Counted from the first letter of the stretch, positions 38,275-46,819 are shown. The stretch: 64,000 nucleotides of DNA from Rubellimicrobium arenae (GCF_017916295.1 NZ_JAFMSS010000016.1:1-64000), one strand, 5' to 3'. Notes: a model not told the origin generated them from the sequence alone. Translations and numbers: made by a program.

Positions 38275-38670
38275 ATGGCCCGCATGGCGGACACCTTCGC
38301 GCAGGCCCTCCAGCAGACGGAGGAGACCCGCGACCCGGAGCAACTCGTGGCGCTCTTCGCCGAGGACAGCGAGCTCCATAACCTCGCCATCATGCAACAG
38401 GGCACCGAAGGGGCGCGTCAGTTCTGGCAGACCTACCTGGACCAGTTCGACGACATCCGGTCCGAGTTCAGCCACATGATCGAGACGGACGGGCAGGCCG
38501 CCCTGGTCTGGACCTCGAAGGGGGCGCTCAAGGGTGGGCACCCGATCTCCTATCGCGGCGTGAGCGTGATCGAGTTCTCGGGCGACAAGGTCCAGCGGTT
38601 CGAGACCATCTACGACTCGGCCGCCTTCCTGCGGCAGGATGCTCCGACCCGCCAGACCGACGAGGGCTGA
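38275..38670 (+). CDS. SnoaL/NTF2-like domain protein
   Basis: The 131-residue protein matches the SnoaL/NTF2 fold: TFAQALQQTEETRDPEQLVALFAED, GTEGARQFWQTYLDQFDDIRSEF and YRGVSVIEFSGDKVQRFETIYD. Some members are isomerases, others only bind ligands, so no function is assigned. GCAGGAGACGACCT precedes the ATG at 38275; a second ATG is three codons on. Confidence 0.85.
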   Translation: MARMADTFAQALQQTEETRDPEQLVALFAEDSELHNLAIMQQGTEGARQFWQTYLDQFDDIRSEFSHMIETDGQAALVWTSKGALKGGHPISYRGVSVIEFSGDKVQRFETIYDSAAFLRQDAPTRQTDEG

Positions 38671-38750
38671 GGCCCCTGGCCGACGCGCCGCAGCCTTCCT
38701 CGACGCAACAGGCGCGCCGGTCCGACCGTTCAGCCCACGTTCACGTCCCA

Positions 38751-38758
38751 TTAACCTT
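38751..38758 (+). promoter_or_regulatory. CtrA half-site upstream of dprA
   Basis: TTAACCTT, within TTAACCTTAATG, lies 41 bases before the dprA start codon. It matches the CtrA half-site TTAACCAT at 7 of 8 bases. In Rhodobacterales dprA is a known CtrA-dependent competence gene. Confidence 0.4.
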
Positions 38759-38798
38759 AATGCCCTAAGACTGATTCTCGTAGCAGGCGAGGTTCAGG

Positions 38799-40070
38799 AT
38801 GGTCGGGCACACTTCCGCTCACCCCCCACTCCCACCCACCCAGGAAGACGAACGGCTGGACTGGCTTCGCCTGCTGCGCTCCCGACGCGTCGGGATCGCG
38901 ACCTTCACGCGGCTCCTGCGCGAACACGGCTCGGCGCGGGCCGCCATCAAGGCGCTCCCCGCCATGGCCCGCGCAGCCGGTGTCGATGACTACAGGCCCT
39001 GCCCGGAAGGGGTGGCCCTTGCCGAATATCGCGCCGGCCTCGCCCAGGGGGCGCGTCTCCTCCTGCGGGGCGAGGCCGCCTATCCACCTCTGCTGGCCCT
39101 TCTGCCCGATGCTCCGCCATTGCTCTGGGCGCTGGGCGACACATCGCTCCTCGTCCGTCCGATGGTGGCTGTGATCGGCACCCGGAACGGGTCCTCGCTG
39201 GGCCTCCGAATGGCCCGCAGGCTGGCCGAGGGCCTTGGGGAGGCCGGGCTGGCCGTCGTCTCGGGCCTCGCGCGCGGCATCGACACCGAGGCCCATCGCG
39301 CGGCGCTTCCGACCGGGACCGTCGCCGTGATGCCGGGCGGCGTCGATCACATCTACCCCCCGGAGAACCGCGACCTCGCCGAGGAGATCGCCCGTCGCGG
39401 CCTGCGCCTGTCCGAGCATCCGTTCGGGCTCGAACCGCAGGTGCGGCATTTCCCGGCGCGCAACCGGATCGTGTCCGGCCTGTCGCACGGCGTCGTGGTG
39501 GTCGAGGCGGCGGAACGCTCGGGCAGCCTGATCACCGCGCGGATGGCCGCGGACCAGGGGCGCGAGGTCCTGGCCGTCCCCGGCCATCCGATGGATCCCC
39601 GCGCCGCCGGGTGCAACCATCTCATCCGGGACGGCGCGACCCTGGTGCGGTCGGTCGAGGACATCCTCGAAGCGCTCGGTCCGGCGCTGGAGCAGTCGCG
39701 GGTCACCCAGGCCGGGCAACTCCGTCTGGCGCTGGAGGCCGACACCGCGCCAGTTCGCGACATGTCGCCGGCCAGCGCCGGCCCCGCTGCCTCGGGGCGC
39801 GGAACGGATCGGCCGACGCAGAGCCGGGGCGGCCACGTCGAAGAGGCACGCCGGCCAGCCGGACCAGATGGTGCCGCCCCGGCGGCCATGGCCCCGGCCG
39901 ACCTCCGCACGCTGATCCTTGGCCGTCTTGGCCCCTCCCCCGTCGCGGAGGATCAGGTCATCCGCGACCTCGGCGGTCAGGCCTCGGTCCTTGCGCCCGC
40001 TTTGACGGATCTCGAACTCGACGGGTTGATCGTGCGCCACCCCGGGGGCCTGCTGGCCCTGAGCGCCTGA
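38799..40070 (+). CDS. dprA: DprA, DNA-processing protein for natural transformation
   Basis: The 423-residue protein loads RecA on incoming single-stranded DNA. The N-terminal SAM-like helical part (about 15-90) precedes the Rossmann domain with VIGTRNGSSLGLRMARRLAEGL, GLARGIDTEAH, MPGGVDHIYPPENR, and FPARNRIVSGLSHGVVVVEA. The C-terminal about 60 residues after a Gly/Ala/Pro linker form the DML1-type winged helix. ATG at 38799. Downstream is topA, a common neighbour. Confidence 0.95.
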   Translation: MVGHTSAHPPLPPTQEDERLDWLRLLRSRRVGIATFTRLLREHGSARAAIKALPAMARAAGVDDYRPCPEGVALAEYRAGLAQGARLLLRGEAAYPPLLALLPDAPPLLWALGDTSLLVRPMVAVIGTRNGSSLGLRMARRLAEGLGEAGLAVVSGLARGIDTEAHRAALPTGTVAVMPGGVDHIYPPENRDLAEEIARRGLRLSEHPFGLEPQVRHFPARNRIVSGLSHGVVVVEAAERSGSLITARMAADQGREVLAVPGHPMDPRAAGCNHLIRDGATLVRSVEDILEALGPALEQSRVTQAGQLRLALEADTAPVRDMSPASAGPAASGRGTDRPTQSRGGHVEEARRPAGPDGAAPAAMAPADLRTLILGRLGPSPVAEDQVIRDLGGQASVLAPALTDLELDGLIVRHPGGLLALSA

Positions 40071-40371
40071 GTTCGGGCCAGGTCCGGAGGGCGTCGTCCC
40101 TTCGGGCCCGGCCATGCCGGCGCCGTGCTCCGGCCAGACCGCCGGCATCGGAACCGCGGCCTTGCTGCCCGACAGGTCGGATCGATCAAGCCGCCGCCCG
40201 AAGCCCCCCCGAAGCCTGGCGCCGTCGCTCCACCCGTCCCGTCCCGGACCTCGGGCCGCGCCGGCAGGTTGCCGAAGCCCGGCCGCTTGCGCCCCCAGCT
40301 TGCATTGACAATGGCCACCTTGCGCCCACATACCGCCCTCCGCCATTCGCCCCCGGCCCGGAGTCCCCCTG
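40071..40371. other. Intergenic gap between dprA and topA
   Basis: No convincing gene in these 301 bases. An 8-bp inverted repeat ATGCCGGC / GCCGGCAT (40114-40121 with 40141-40148) could be a weak terminator for dprA. Open frames on both strands cross it but have no start site or recognisable product. The topA promoter presumably lies near the 3' end. Confidence 0.6.
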
Positions 40372-43074
40372 ATGCCAGTCGTCGTTGTCGAATCCCCGGC
40401 CAAGGCCAAGACGATCAACTCCTACCTGGGCAGCGACTACACGGTGCTGGCGAGCTTCGGCCACGTCCGCGACCTTCCCGCCAAGGACGGCTCGGTAGAC
40501 CCCGATCAGGACTTCGCCATGGAATGGGAGGTCGCCGCCGATTCGAAGAAGCACCTCAAGGCCATCGCCGACGCGCTGAAGGACGACCCCAGGCTCATCC
40601 TCGCCACCGACCCCGACCGCGAGGGGGAGGCGATCTCGTGGCATCTGACCGAGGCGCTGCGGGATCGCAAGGCGATCAAGAAGGACACGCAGGTCAGCCG
40701 CGTCACCTTCAACGCGATCACCAAGTCGGCGGTGGCCGAGGCGATGAAGCACCCCCGGCAGGTCGATGCGCCGCTGGTGGACGCCTATCTCGCCCGCCGC
40801 GCTCTCGACTACCTCGTGGGCTTCAACCTGAGCCCCGTGCTCTGGCGCAAGCTGCCCGGCGCCAAGTCGGCGGGCCGTGTGCAGTCCGTCTGCCTCCGCC
40901 TGATCGTCGAGCGCGAGATGGAGATCGAGGCCTTCCGCGCCCAGGAATACTGGACCGTCGAGGCCATGCTGAAGACCCCGCGCGGGCGGGAGTTCGCGGC
41001 GCGGCTCGTGTCGCTCGGCGGCAAGAAGCTCGACAAGTTCGACCTCAAGACCCAGGCCGACGCCGACCTCGCCGTGGCCGCCGTGAACCACCGCGACCTC
41101 GCGGTGACCAGCGTCGAGGCCAAGCCCGCCTCGCGCCACCCCTCCGCGCCCTTCATGACCTCGACCCTCCAGCAGGAGGCGTCGCGCAAGTTCGGCATGG
41201 GCGCCAAGGCGACCATGAGCGCGGCGCAGCGGCTTTATGAGGCCGGGCACATCACCTACATGCGGACGGACGGCATCGACATGGCGCCCGAGGCGGTCAT
41301 GGCCGCCCGCGACGCCATCAAGGCCCGCTTCGGCGACGAGTACGTGCCCAAGTCGCCGCGCATGTACAAGAACAAGGCCAAGAACGCCCAGGAAGCGCAC
41401 GAATGCATCCGGCCCACCGACATGAGCCGCGACGCCGCCTCGCTGCGGATCACCGACGCCGACCAGCGCAAGCTGTATGACCTGATCTGGAAGCGGACCC
41501 TGGCGTCCCAGATGTCCGAAGCGCGGCTGGAGCGCACCACCGTTGAGATCGGCAGCGCGGACGGCCAGGTGGGCCTGCGCGCCTCGGGCCAGGTCGTGCT
41601 CTTCGACGGGTTCATGCGGGTCTATACCGAGGGCCGCGATGACGTGGCCCCGGCCTCCGCCGACGCGGCGGACGAGGATGACGCCCGGCTGCCGCAGATG
41701 GCCCAGGGCGACGCGACTCCCAAGCAGTCCGTCACGCCCGAGCAGCACTTCACCCAGCCCCCGCCCCGCTACACCGAGGCGACGCTGGTCAAGCGCATGG
41801 AAGAGTTGGGCATCGGCCGCCCCTCCACCTACGCCTCGATCGTCACCACGATCCAGGACCGCGAATATGTCCGCAAGGAGAACGGCCGCCTGATCCCCGA
41901 GGACAAGGGCCGGCTCGTGACGGCCTTCCTGACCAACTACTTCCGCCGTTACGTCGAGTACGACTTCACGGCAGGCCTCGAGGACCAGCTCGACGAGATC
42001 AGCGCCGGAGAGGCCAATTACAAGCAGGTCCTGGCCCAGTTCTGGCGCGACTTCTCGGCCGCCATCGCCGAGACGTCCGAGCTTCGCATCGGCGAGGTGC
42101 TCGACAAGATCGACGAGCTGCTGGCCCCACACCTCTACCCGCCCCGCGCGGACGGCGGCGACCCGCGCCTTTGCCCGAACTGCGGCAAGGGACGGCTCTC
42201 GATGCGGACCGCGCGGACCGGCGGCGCCTTCATCGGCTGCTCGAACTACCCGGACTGCCGTTTCACCCGTCCTTTCGGCCCCCCGTCCGAAGATGGCGAG
42301 GCCCAGTCCGGCGAGCGGCTCCTGGGACATGACCAAGGCGATCCGATCCACCTCAAGGACGGGCGCTTCGGTCCCTATGTCCAACGCGGCGAGGTAACGG
42401 CCGAGACCCCCAAGCCGCCCCGGGCGTCACTGCCCAAGGGGTGGTCGCCCGCCGACATGGACCTGGAAAAGGCCCTGCGCCTCCTGGCGCTGCCCCGTGT
42501 CGTGGGCGCCCACCCCGAGGATGGCGCCCCCATCGAGGCCGGGATCGGGCGCTTTGGTCCCTATGTGAAGCACAACAGCACCTACGCCAACCTGCCCGAC
42601 GTCGCCGAAGTCTTCGAGATCGGCATGAACCGGGCCATGGAGGTCCTGGCCCAGAAGGCGGCCGGGCGCGGGGCCAGCCGGGGCCGCGCCGCGGCCCAGC
42701 CCCTGCGCGCCTTGGGCGATCACCCGGCGGGCGGCGAGATCGCGGTCATGCCGGGGCGCTTTGGCCCTTATGTGAAATGGGGCAAGGTCAACGCGACCCT
42801 GCCCAAGGGCTCCGAGCCGGAGACGATCACGCTCGATGATGCCGTGGCGCTCGTGGATGCCAAGGCCGGCACCAAGACCACCAAGCGGAAAACGCCCGCC
42901 AAGCCCAAGGCCGAGGCCAAGTCCGAATCCAAACCCAAGGCGGCGGCCAAGCCGAAGGCCGCCGCCAAGCCCAAGGCCGCGGCGAAGGCCAAGACGGCAA
43001 AGGCTGCCACCAAGCCGGCCACCAGGACTTCCCCGAGCCGGACGGCCGCAGTGGGCGACGTCATCGAGGACTGA
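40372..43074 (+). CDS. topA: DNA topoisomerase I
   Basis: The 900-residue enzyme relaxes negative supercoils. It has the Toprim domain (VVVESPAKAKTI, 4-15; ATDPDREGE, 78-86), the catalytic tyrosine Y296 in HITYMRTDG, one C-terminal zinc finger (CPNCGKG then CSNYPDC, near 600-625) and at least three GRFGPYV repeats (about 663, 725 and 796) of the C-terminal repeat domain. It ends in a Lys/Ala-rich tail with KPKAAA repeats, resembling histone H1 tails, which would bind DNA non-specifically. Start ATG at 40372. Confidence 0.97.
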   Translation: MPVVVVESPAKAKTINSYLGSDYTVLASFGHVRDLPAKDGSVDPDQDFAMEWEVAADSKKHLKAIADALKDDPRLILATDPDREGEAISWHLTEALRDRKAIKKDTQVSRVTFNAITKSAVAEAMKHPRQVDAPLVDAYLARRALDYLVGFNLSPVLWRKLPGAKSAGRVQSVCLRLIVEREMEIEAFRAQEYWTVEAMLKTPRGREFAARLVSLGGKKLDKFDLKTQADADLAVAAVNHRDLAVTSVEAKPASRHPSAPFMTSTLQQEASRKFGMGAKATMSAAQRLYEAGHITYMRTDGIDMAPEAVMAARDAIKARFGDEYVPKSPRMYKNKAKNAQEAHECIRPTDMSRDAASLRITDADQRKLYDLIWKRTLASQMSEARLERTTVEIGSADGQVGLRASGQVVLFDGFMRVYTEGRDDVAPASADAADEDDARLPQMAQGDATPKQSVTPEQHFTQPPPRYTEATLVKRMEELGIGRPSTYASIVTTIQDREYVRKENGRLIPEDKGRLVTAFLTNYFRRYVEYDFTAGLEDQLDEISAGEANYKQVLAQFWRDFSAAIAETSELRIGEVLDKIDELLAPHLYPPRADGGDPRLCPNCGKGRLSMRTARTGGAFIGCSNYPDCRFTRPFGPPSEDGEAQSGERLLGHDQGDPIHLKDGRFGPYVQRGEVTAETPKPPRASLPKGWSPADMDLEKALRLLALPRVVGAHPEDGAPIEAGIGRFGPYVKHNSTYANLPDVAEVFEIGMNRAMEVLAQKAAGRGASRGRAAAQPLRALGDHPAGGEIAVMPGRFGPYVKWGKVNATLPKGSEPETITLDDAVALVDAKAGTKTTKRKTPAKPKAEAKSESKPKAAAKPKAAAKPKAAAKAKTAKAATKPATRTSPSRTAAVGDVIED
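42931..42984 (+). repeat. Three 18-bp tandem repeats coding KPKAAA in topA
   Basis: Three imperfect 18-base units encode KPKAAA three times in the Lys/Ala-rich C-terminal tail, followed by KAKTAKAATK. Such repeats change copy number easily. Confidence 0.8.
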
Positions 43075-43083
43075 CCCGCCTCT

Positions 43084-43134
43084 TCCCTCCGCTGCATCGC
43101 GGCGCTACGCTCGATGGCGACGGCAGCGGAGGGA
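43084..43134 (+). promoter_or_regulatory. Hairpin covering the scoA ribosome binding site
   Basis: TCCCTCCGCTGC (43084-43095) pairs perfectly over 12 bp with GCAGCGGAGGGA (43123-43134) across a 27-base loop. The 3' arm contains most of the GGAGGGAG Shine-Dalgarno sequence (43129-43136) 8 bases before the scoA ATG, so folding would hide it. It also lies 10 bases past the topA stop and could serve as a weak terminator instead. Confidence 0.5.
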
Positions 43135-43144
43135 GAGCGGCGGC

Positions 43145-43903
43145 ATGAACAAGGTCTATCCGGACGCGCGGGCCGCGCTCGATGGGGTGCTCTTCGACGG
43201 CATGCTGATTGCGGCGGGGGGCTTCGGCCTTTGCGGCATCCCCGAGCTCCTGATCGCAGCCATCCGCGAGGCCGGGACGCGGGACCTGACGGTCGCCTCG
43301 AACAACGCCGGCGTGGACGGCTTCGGGCTGGGCGTGCTGCTGGAAACCCGGCAGGTCAAGAAGATGATGTCGTCCTACGTGGGCGAGAACGCCGAGTTCA
43401 TGCGCCAGTACCTGTCGGGCGAGCTGGAACTGGAATTCAACCCGCAAGGCACGCTGGCGGAACGCATGCGGGCGGGCGGCGCCGGCATCCCGGGCTTCTA
43501 CACCAAGACGGGCGTCGGCACCGTCGTGGCCGAGGGCAAGGAGCACAAGGACTTCGACGGCCAGACCTACATCCTGGAACGCGGCATCTTCGCCGACCTC
43601 GCCATCGTGAAGGCCTGGAAGGCCGACGAGACCGGCAACCTCGTGTTCCGCAAGACCGCGCGCAACTTCAACGTCCCCGCCGCGACCTGCGGGCGCGTCT
43701 GCGTGGCCGAGGTGGAGGAGATCGTGCCCGTGGGCAGCCTCGAGCCCGACGCGATTCACCTGCCCGGGATCTACGTCCACCGCCTGATCCAGGGCGAGCA
43801 CGAGAAGCGGATCGAGCAGCGCACGACCCGCAAGCGCGAAAGCCTGGATTCCACCGCCGCCGCGGGCTCCGAGACCGGCCCCACCTCCGCCACCCCCGCC
43901 TGA
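43145..43903 (+). CDS. scoA: Succinyl-CoA:3-ketoacid CoA-transferase subunit A
   Basis: The 252-residue subunit carries LFDGMLIAAGGFGLCGIPELLI (residues 17-38) and the SNNAGVDGFGLG block of class I CoA transferases. With ScoB it moves CoA from succinyl-CoA to acetoacetate for ketone body or polyhydroxybutyrate use. It is longer than typical by a C-terminal Thr/Ala/Ser-rich tail. Ribosome site GGAGGGAG lies within a hairpin. An acetate- or 3-oxoadipate-using enzyme cannot be ruled out. Confidence 0.92.
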   Translation: MNKVYPDARAALDGVLFDGMLIAAGGFGLCGIPELLIAAIREAGTRDLTVASNNAGVDGFGLGVLLETRQVKKMMSSYVGENAEFMRQYLSGELELEFNPQGTLAERMRAGGAGIPGFYTKTGVGTVVAEGKEHKDFDGQTYILERGIFADLAIVKAWKADETGNLVFRKTARNFNVPAATCGRVCVAEVEEIVPVGSLEPDAIHLPGIYVHRLIQGEHEKRIEQRTTRKRESLDSTAAAGSETGPTSATPA

Positions 43904-43912
43904 GGAGACATC

Positions 43913-44539
43913 ATGCCCTGGGACCGCCACCAGATGGCCGCGCGCGCGGCGCAGGAACTCAAGGACGGCATGTACGTCAACCTCGGCATTGGCATCCCGA
44001 CGCTGGTGGCCAACCACATTCCGCCGGGTGTGAACGTCACGCTGCAAAGCGAGAACGGCATGCTCGGCATGGGGCCGTTCCCTTATGAGGGCGAGGAGGA
44101 CCCCGACCTCATCAACGCCGGCAAGCAGACCATCACCGAGCTGCCGCACTCGGCCTATTTCGACAGCGCCACCTCCTTCGCGATGATCCGGGGCGGCAAG
44201 ATCGCCATGGCGATCTTGGGCGCGATGGAGGTCTCCGAGGAGGGCGACCTCGCCAACTGGATGATCCCCGGCAAGCTCGTGAAAGGGATGGGCGGCGCTA
44301 TGGACCTCGTGGCGGGCGTCCAGCGCGTCGTGGTCGTCATGGACCACACCAACAAGGCGGGGGAATCGAAGGTGCTCCACCACTGCACCCTGCCCCTGAC
44401 CGGCAAGGGCGTGGTGGACCGCATCATCACCAACCTGGGCGTCCTTGATGTCGTGGAGGGCGGCCTCCGGATCGTGGAAGCCGCCGACGGCGTCACCACG
44501 GACGACATCCGCAAGGCTACGGAGGCCACCATTGTCTGA
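43913..44539 (+). CDS. scoB: Succinyl-CoA:3-ketoacid CoA-transferase subunit B
   Basis: The 208-residue subunit contains the catalytic glutamate E47 in LQSENGMLGMG, which forms the glutamyl-CoA thioester. It starts 9 bases after scoA behind GAGGAGACATC, and its stop overlaps the start of a small acetyltransferase gene. Confidence 0.95.
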   Translation: MPWDRHQMAARAAQELKDGMYVNLGIGIPTLVANHIPPGVNVTLQSENGMLGMGPFPYEGEEDPDLINAGKQTITELPHSAYFDSATSFAMIRGGKIAMAILGAMEVSEEGDLANWMIPGKLVKGMGGAMDLVAGVQRVVVVMDHTNKAGESKVLHHCTLPLTGKGVVDRIITNLGVLDVVEGGLRIVEAADGVTTDDIRKATEATIV

Positions 44540-44816
44540 GGTCGAGCACGAGGATCTGGGCAGCCGCCGCCGGTACGTGATCCACCGGCCCGAGGGGGAC
44601 GCGGAGCTCACCCTGTCCGTCCTGTCGGCGGACAAGGTCATCGCGGACCACACCTACGTCCCCGAGGCCCTTCGCGGCCAAGGCCTGGCCGAGGCGCTGC
44701 TCGAGGCGCTTCTGGCCGACGCCCGGGCGCAGGGGTTCCGCATCGTGCCGCTCTGCCGCTTTGTCGCGGGTCAGGCGGGCCGGCACCCGGAGTGGGCCGA
44801 CCTGTTCACGCGCTGA
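44532..44816 (+). CDS. Small GNAT-like acetyltransferase (YjdJ type)
   Basis: The 94-residue protein has the short GNAT core of the YjdJ/NATD1 class: DHTYVPEALRGQGLAEALLEALLADAR and IVPLCRFVAGQAGRHPEWADL. I chose the TTG at 44532 inside the end of scoB (8-base overlap), since the protein is short and the next in-frame start further up lies deep in scoB. It is likely coupled to scoB. Substrate unknown. Confidence 0.82.
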   Translation: MSEVEHEDLGSRRRYVIHRPEGDAELTLSVLSADKVIADHTYVPEALRGQGLAEALLEALLADARAQGFRIVPLCRFVAGQAGRHPEWADLFTR

Positions 44817-44904
44817 CCGACACCCCCTTCGATGAGGGACGCTGCGCCGCGGGCTCGTCCCGCCTATGCTCGCTCCACCAAGCGAATCGGACCGGGGACC
44901 CGGC

Positions 44905-45384
44905 ATGGACGAAAGCATCAGGGCGCTGGCGCGCGAACTCATCGAACATGGCGTGGAATGCCTGTCGTCGCGTGAACGGCGCGTGCTGGCGCGCATTGCC
45001 AGCCGCCGGCATGCGGCGCGGGATCCCCGGGCCGAGTTCGAGGCCAGCATGAGCATGGGGCAGAAGGCGGCCGACCAGATCGCGCGCTGGGGCGGCTCCT
45101 GGGTCTTCGTTGGCGGCTTTGCGACCTTCCTGGTCCTGTGGTGCGGCTGGAACGTCCTGACATCGGATGTCTTCGACCCCTACCCCTTCGTCTTCCTGAA
45201 CTTGATCCTGTCGATGCTCGCGGCCGTGCAGGCCCCCATCATCATGATGAGCCAGAACCGGCAGGCCGAGATCGACCGGCATGAGGCCGGGAGCGACTAC
45301 GAGGTGAACCTGCGGGCCGAGCTCGAGATTATGGAGCTTCACGCCAAGATCGATCGCCTGACCGCCCGGCTGGGAGACGATTGA
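44905..45384 (+). CDS. DUF1003 family membrane protein
   Basis: The 159-residue protein has two membrane helices (about 65-85 and 100-118) with the family motif FEASMSMGQKAADQIARWGGSWVF and PFVFLNLILSMLAAVQAPIIMMSQNRQ. DUF1003 proteins are of unknown function, sometimes linked to Mg or cell envelope. Start at 44905 is preferred to a weaker ATG at 44866. Confidence 0.88.
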   Translation: MDESIRALARELIEHGVECLSSRERRVLARIASRRHAARDPRAEFEASMSMGQKAADQIARWGGSWVFVGGFATFLVLWCGWNVLTSDVFDPYPFVFLNLILSMLAAVQAPIIMMSQNRQAEIDRHEAGSDYEVNLRAELEIMELHAKIDRLTARLGDD

Positions 45385-45391
45385 CCCAACC

Positions 45392-46237
45392 TCAGAGATC
45401 GCCCGTCGCAAACACGCAACCATCGGACACGAGCTCGGGCGGCGTGAGGCAAAGGCCACGCGCCACCGTCCACGCCGCAAGCACCTTGGGAACGTAGGCC
45501 CGGGTTTCCGCAAAGGGCGGGACACCTGCGTTGTCGTCGACGGCTCCCTCGCCCGCGTTATAGGCGGCCAGCGCCAGGATTGGGTCACCCCTGTATCGGC
45601 CCAAAAGCCAGTCGAGATAGGCGATTCCGCCCCGGATGCTGTCCTCCGGGCTCAGCCTGTCCTGAACGCCGAACCGCGCCGCCGTCCCGGGCATGAGTTG
45701 CATCAATCCCGCTGCCCCTGCTGCGGATACGGCCCTGGAACGGCCGCCGCTTTCCACCGCGATGACCGACAGGACCAGCGCCGGAGAGACCCGTGTCCCG
45801 ACGGTGTGGCGCAGGATCTCGGGCCCATAGGCGCGGGCGATGTCCTGCAACGCCTGAAGCCGCGGCGGACCGGACCAGCCCGACGGCGCCTGGGCGACGG
45901 CCTCCAGAGCCTCGCCCAGGCGGCCCGGCCCCGAATCGGCCAGCAGGGGAGAAACGTCGGCCCAGAACCAGTCCGTGCCGGCGGGTCCGGCTGCTGTCCC
46001 GGACTCGCCTCCGACCGGGGTCATCGGGCGAAATGGCCCCGAGGCTCGATTGGATACGAACATCGGCACCTCGGGATCGATCTGCACGGTGATTCGATGG
46101 TCGCTGCCCGCGACGGGGACCCCCACGCGTCGAAATGTGAAGTCCTCCGCCGAGGCCGGGACCGCAAGCCACGCCAGCCACGCGCCGGTCAGGGCGCCGG
46201 CCCTGCCATATCGGCGCAACGGCCGATCCGTCCTCAT
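45392..46237 (-). CDS. Lytic transglycosylase (SLT domain), exported
   Basis: The 281-residue protein has a signal peptide (cleaved near PASA-ED, residue 30), an unknown N-terminal domain (about 31-130) and a C-terminal SLT domain with catalytic glutamate E162 in VIAVESGGRSRAV, then AAGLMQLMPGTAARFG and LAAYNAGEGAVDD. It cleaves peptidoglycan to form anhydromuropeptides. It is divergent from the pilus locus, which suggests that it opens the cell wall for pilus or secretin assembly (inference). Start at 46237; longer in-frame ATGs upstream lack a signal peptide. Confidence 0.88.
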   Translation of the reverse strand: MRTDRPLRRYGRAGALTGAWLAWLAVPASAEDFTFRRVGVPVAGSDHRITVQIDPEVPMFVSNRASGPFRPMTPVGGESGTAAGPAGTDWFWADVSPLLADSGPGRLGEALEAVAQAPSGWSGPPRLQALQDIARAYGPEILRHTVGTRVSPALVLSVIAVESGGRSRAVSAAGAAGLMQLMPGTAARFGVQDRLSPEDSIRGGIAYLDWLLGRYRGDPILALAAYNAGEGAVDDNAGVPPFAETRAYVPKVLAAWTVARGLCLTPPELVSDGCVFATGDL

Positions 46238-46555
46238 CGCCGCCAACGCAGCCTGACACCGTTCGACATGGAGCAGTTCCCTCCGTTTCCTTCGACCGGA
46301 GTCTTGATCGAACATCCTTACTACGCGCCTAAGGTGGCCCGGTCCGTCGCAGAACTTGGCCCTGATCGCTGGCCAAGCCCGACCGAGATGATCGCAAACC
46401 GAATGGAAGGCCGACAATGCGCCGCAAGATCGACACCTTCTCGCCAGAATCTGCTCGCCTCTAGGAGCTTAACCGGTGGGGCGCGGGCAACCAAACGACC
46501 GCTCCGACGCGACCCCGCATGACGACGAGCTCAGCACTGTCCCCAGGAGACCCGC
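46238..46555. other. Divergent regulatory region between lytic transglycosylase and pilin genes
   Basis: These 318 bases hold no gene I can support. The base composition is less G+C-rich than the surrounding genes, fitting promoters. A TTAACC half-site (46469) of CtrA type lies 87 bases before the first pilin gene. The CCCAGGAGACC ribosome site ends the region. Confidence 0.6.
46469..46476 (+). promoter_or_regulatory. CtrA half-site upstream of first pilin gene
   Basis: TTAACCGG, the same octamer as in the CtrA box at 17296, lies 87 bases upstream of the first pilin start. Only one half of a full site is present. Confidence 0.3.
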
Positions 46556-46735
46556 ATGACTGACTTCATGAAGACTTTCCTTTCCGATGAAAGCGGCGCC
46601 GTGACCGTAGACTGGGTCGTGCTGACGGCCGCGATCGTGGGCCTGGGCGTCCTGGTGCTCGGCTCGGTGCGGACGGGCGCGAACGACCTCGCGACCGACA
46701 TCAAGACCAACCTGGTCAACACCAGCGTCGGCTGA
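46556..46735 (+). CDS. Flp-type pilin 1
   Basis: A 59-residue prepilin. It has a short leader (MTDFMKTFLSDESG) and then AVTVDWVVLTAAIVGLGVLVLGSV, a hydrophobic helix. Processing after G14 gives Ala+1 and, at +5, Asp19 in place of the Glu usual in Flp pilins. It is the likely major subunit of the Tad pilus. A strong CCAGGAG ribosome site lies 6-12 bases upstream, and a terminator follows, so it can be made in excess over the machinery. Confidence 0.88.
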   Translation: MTDFMKTFLSDESGAVTVDWVVLTAAIVGLGVLVLGSVRTGANDLATDIKTNLVNTSVG

Positions 46736-46760
46736 GCCTCCGACCGCGTGAAACATTCGG

Positions 46761-46790
46761 GGGCCGCGCCGATAGCGCGGCCCTTGTTCT
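46761..46790 (+). terminator. Intrinsic terminator after first pilin gene
   Basis: Perfect 9-bp stem GGGCCGCGC / GCGCGGCCC with a 5-base loop followed by TTGTTCTT. It lies 25 bases past the stop and should end most transcripts there. Confidence 0.85.
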
Positions 46791-46819
46791 TGCCTGGACC
46801 GCCACGGCGGGGCGGTCGC

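Noticed and set aside
40186..42384. 732-codon open frame antisense to topA
   Set aside because: Shadow of topA. It also crosses the dprA-topA gap without any start signal.
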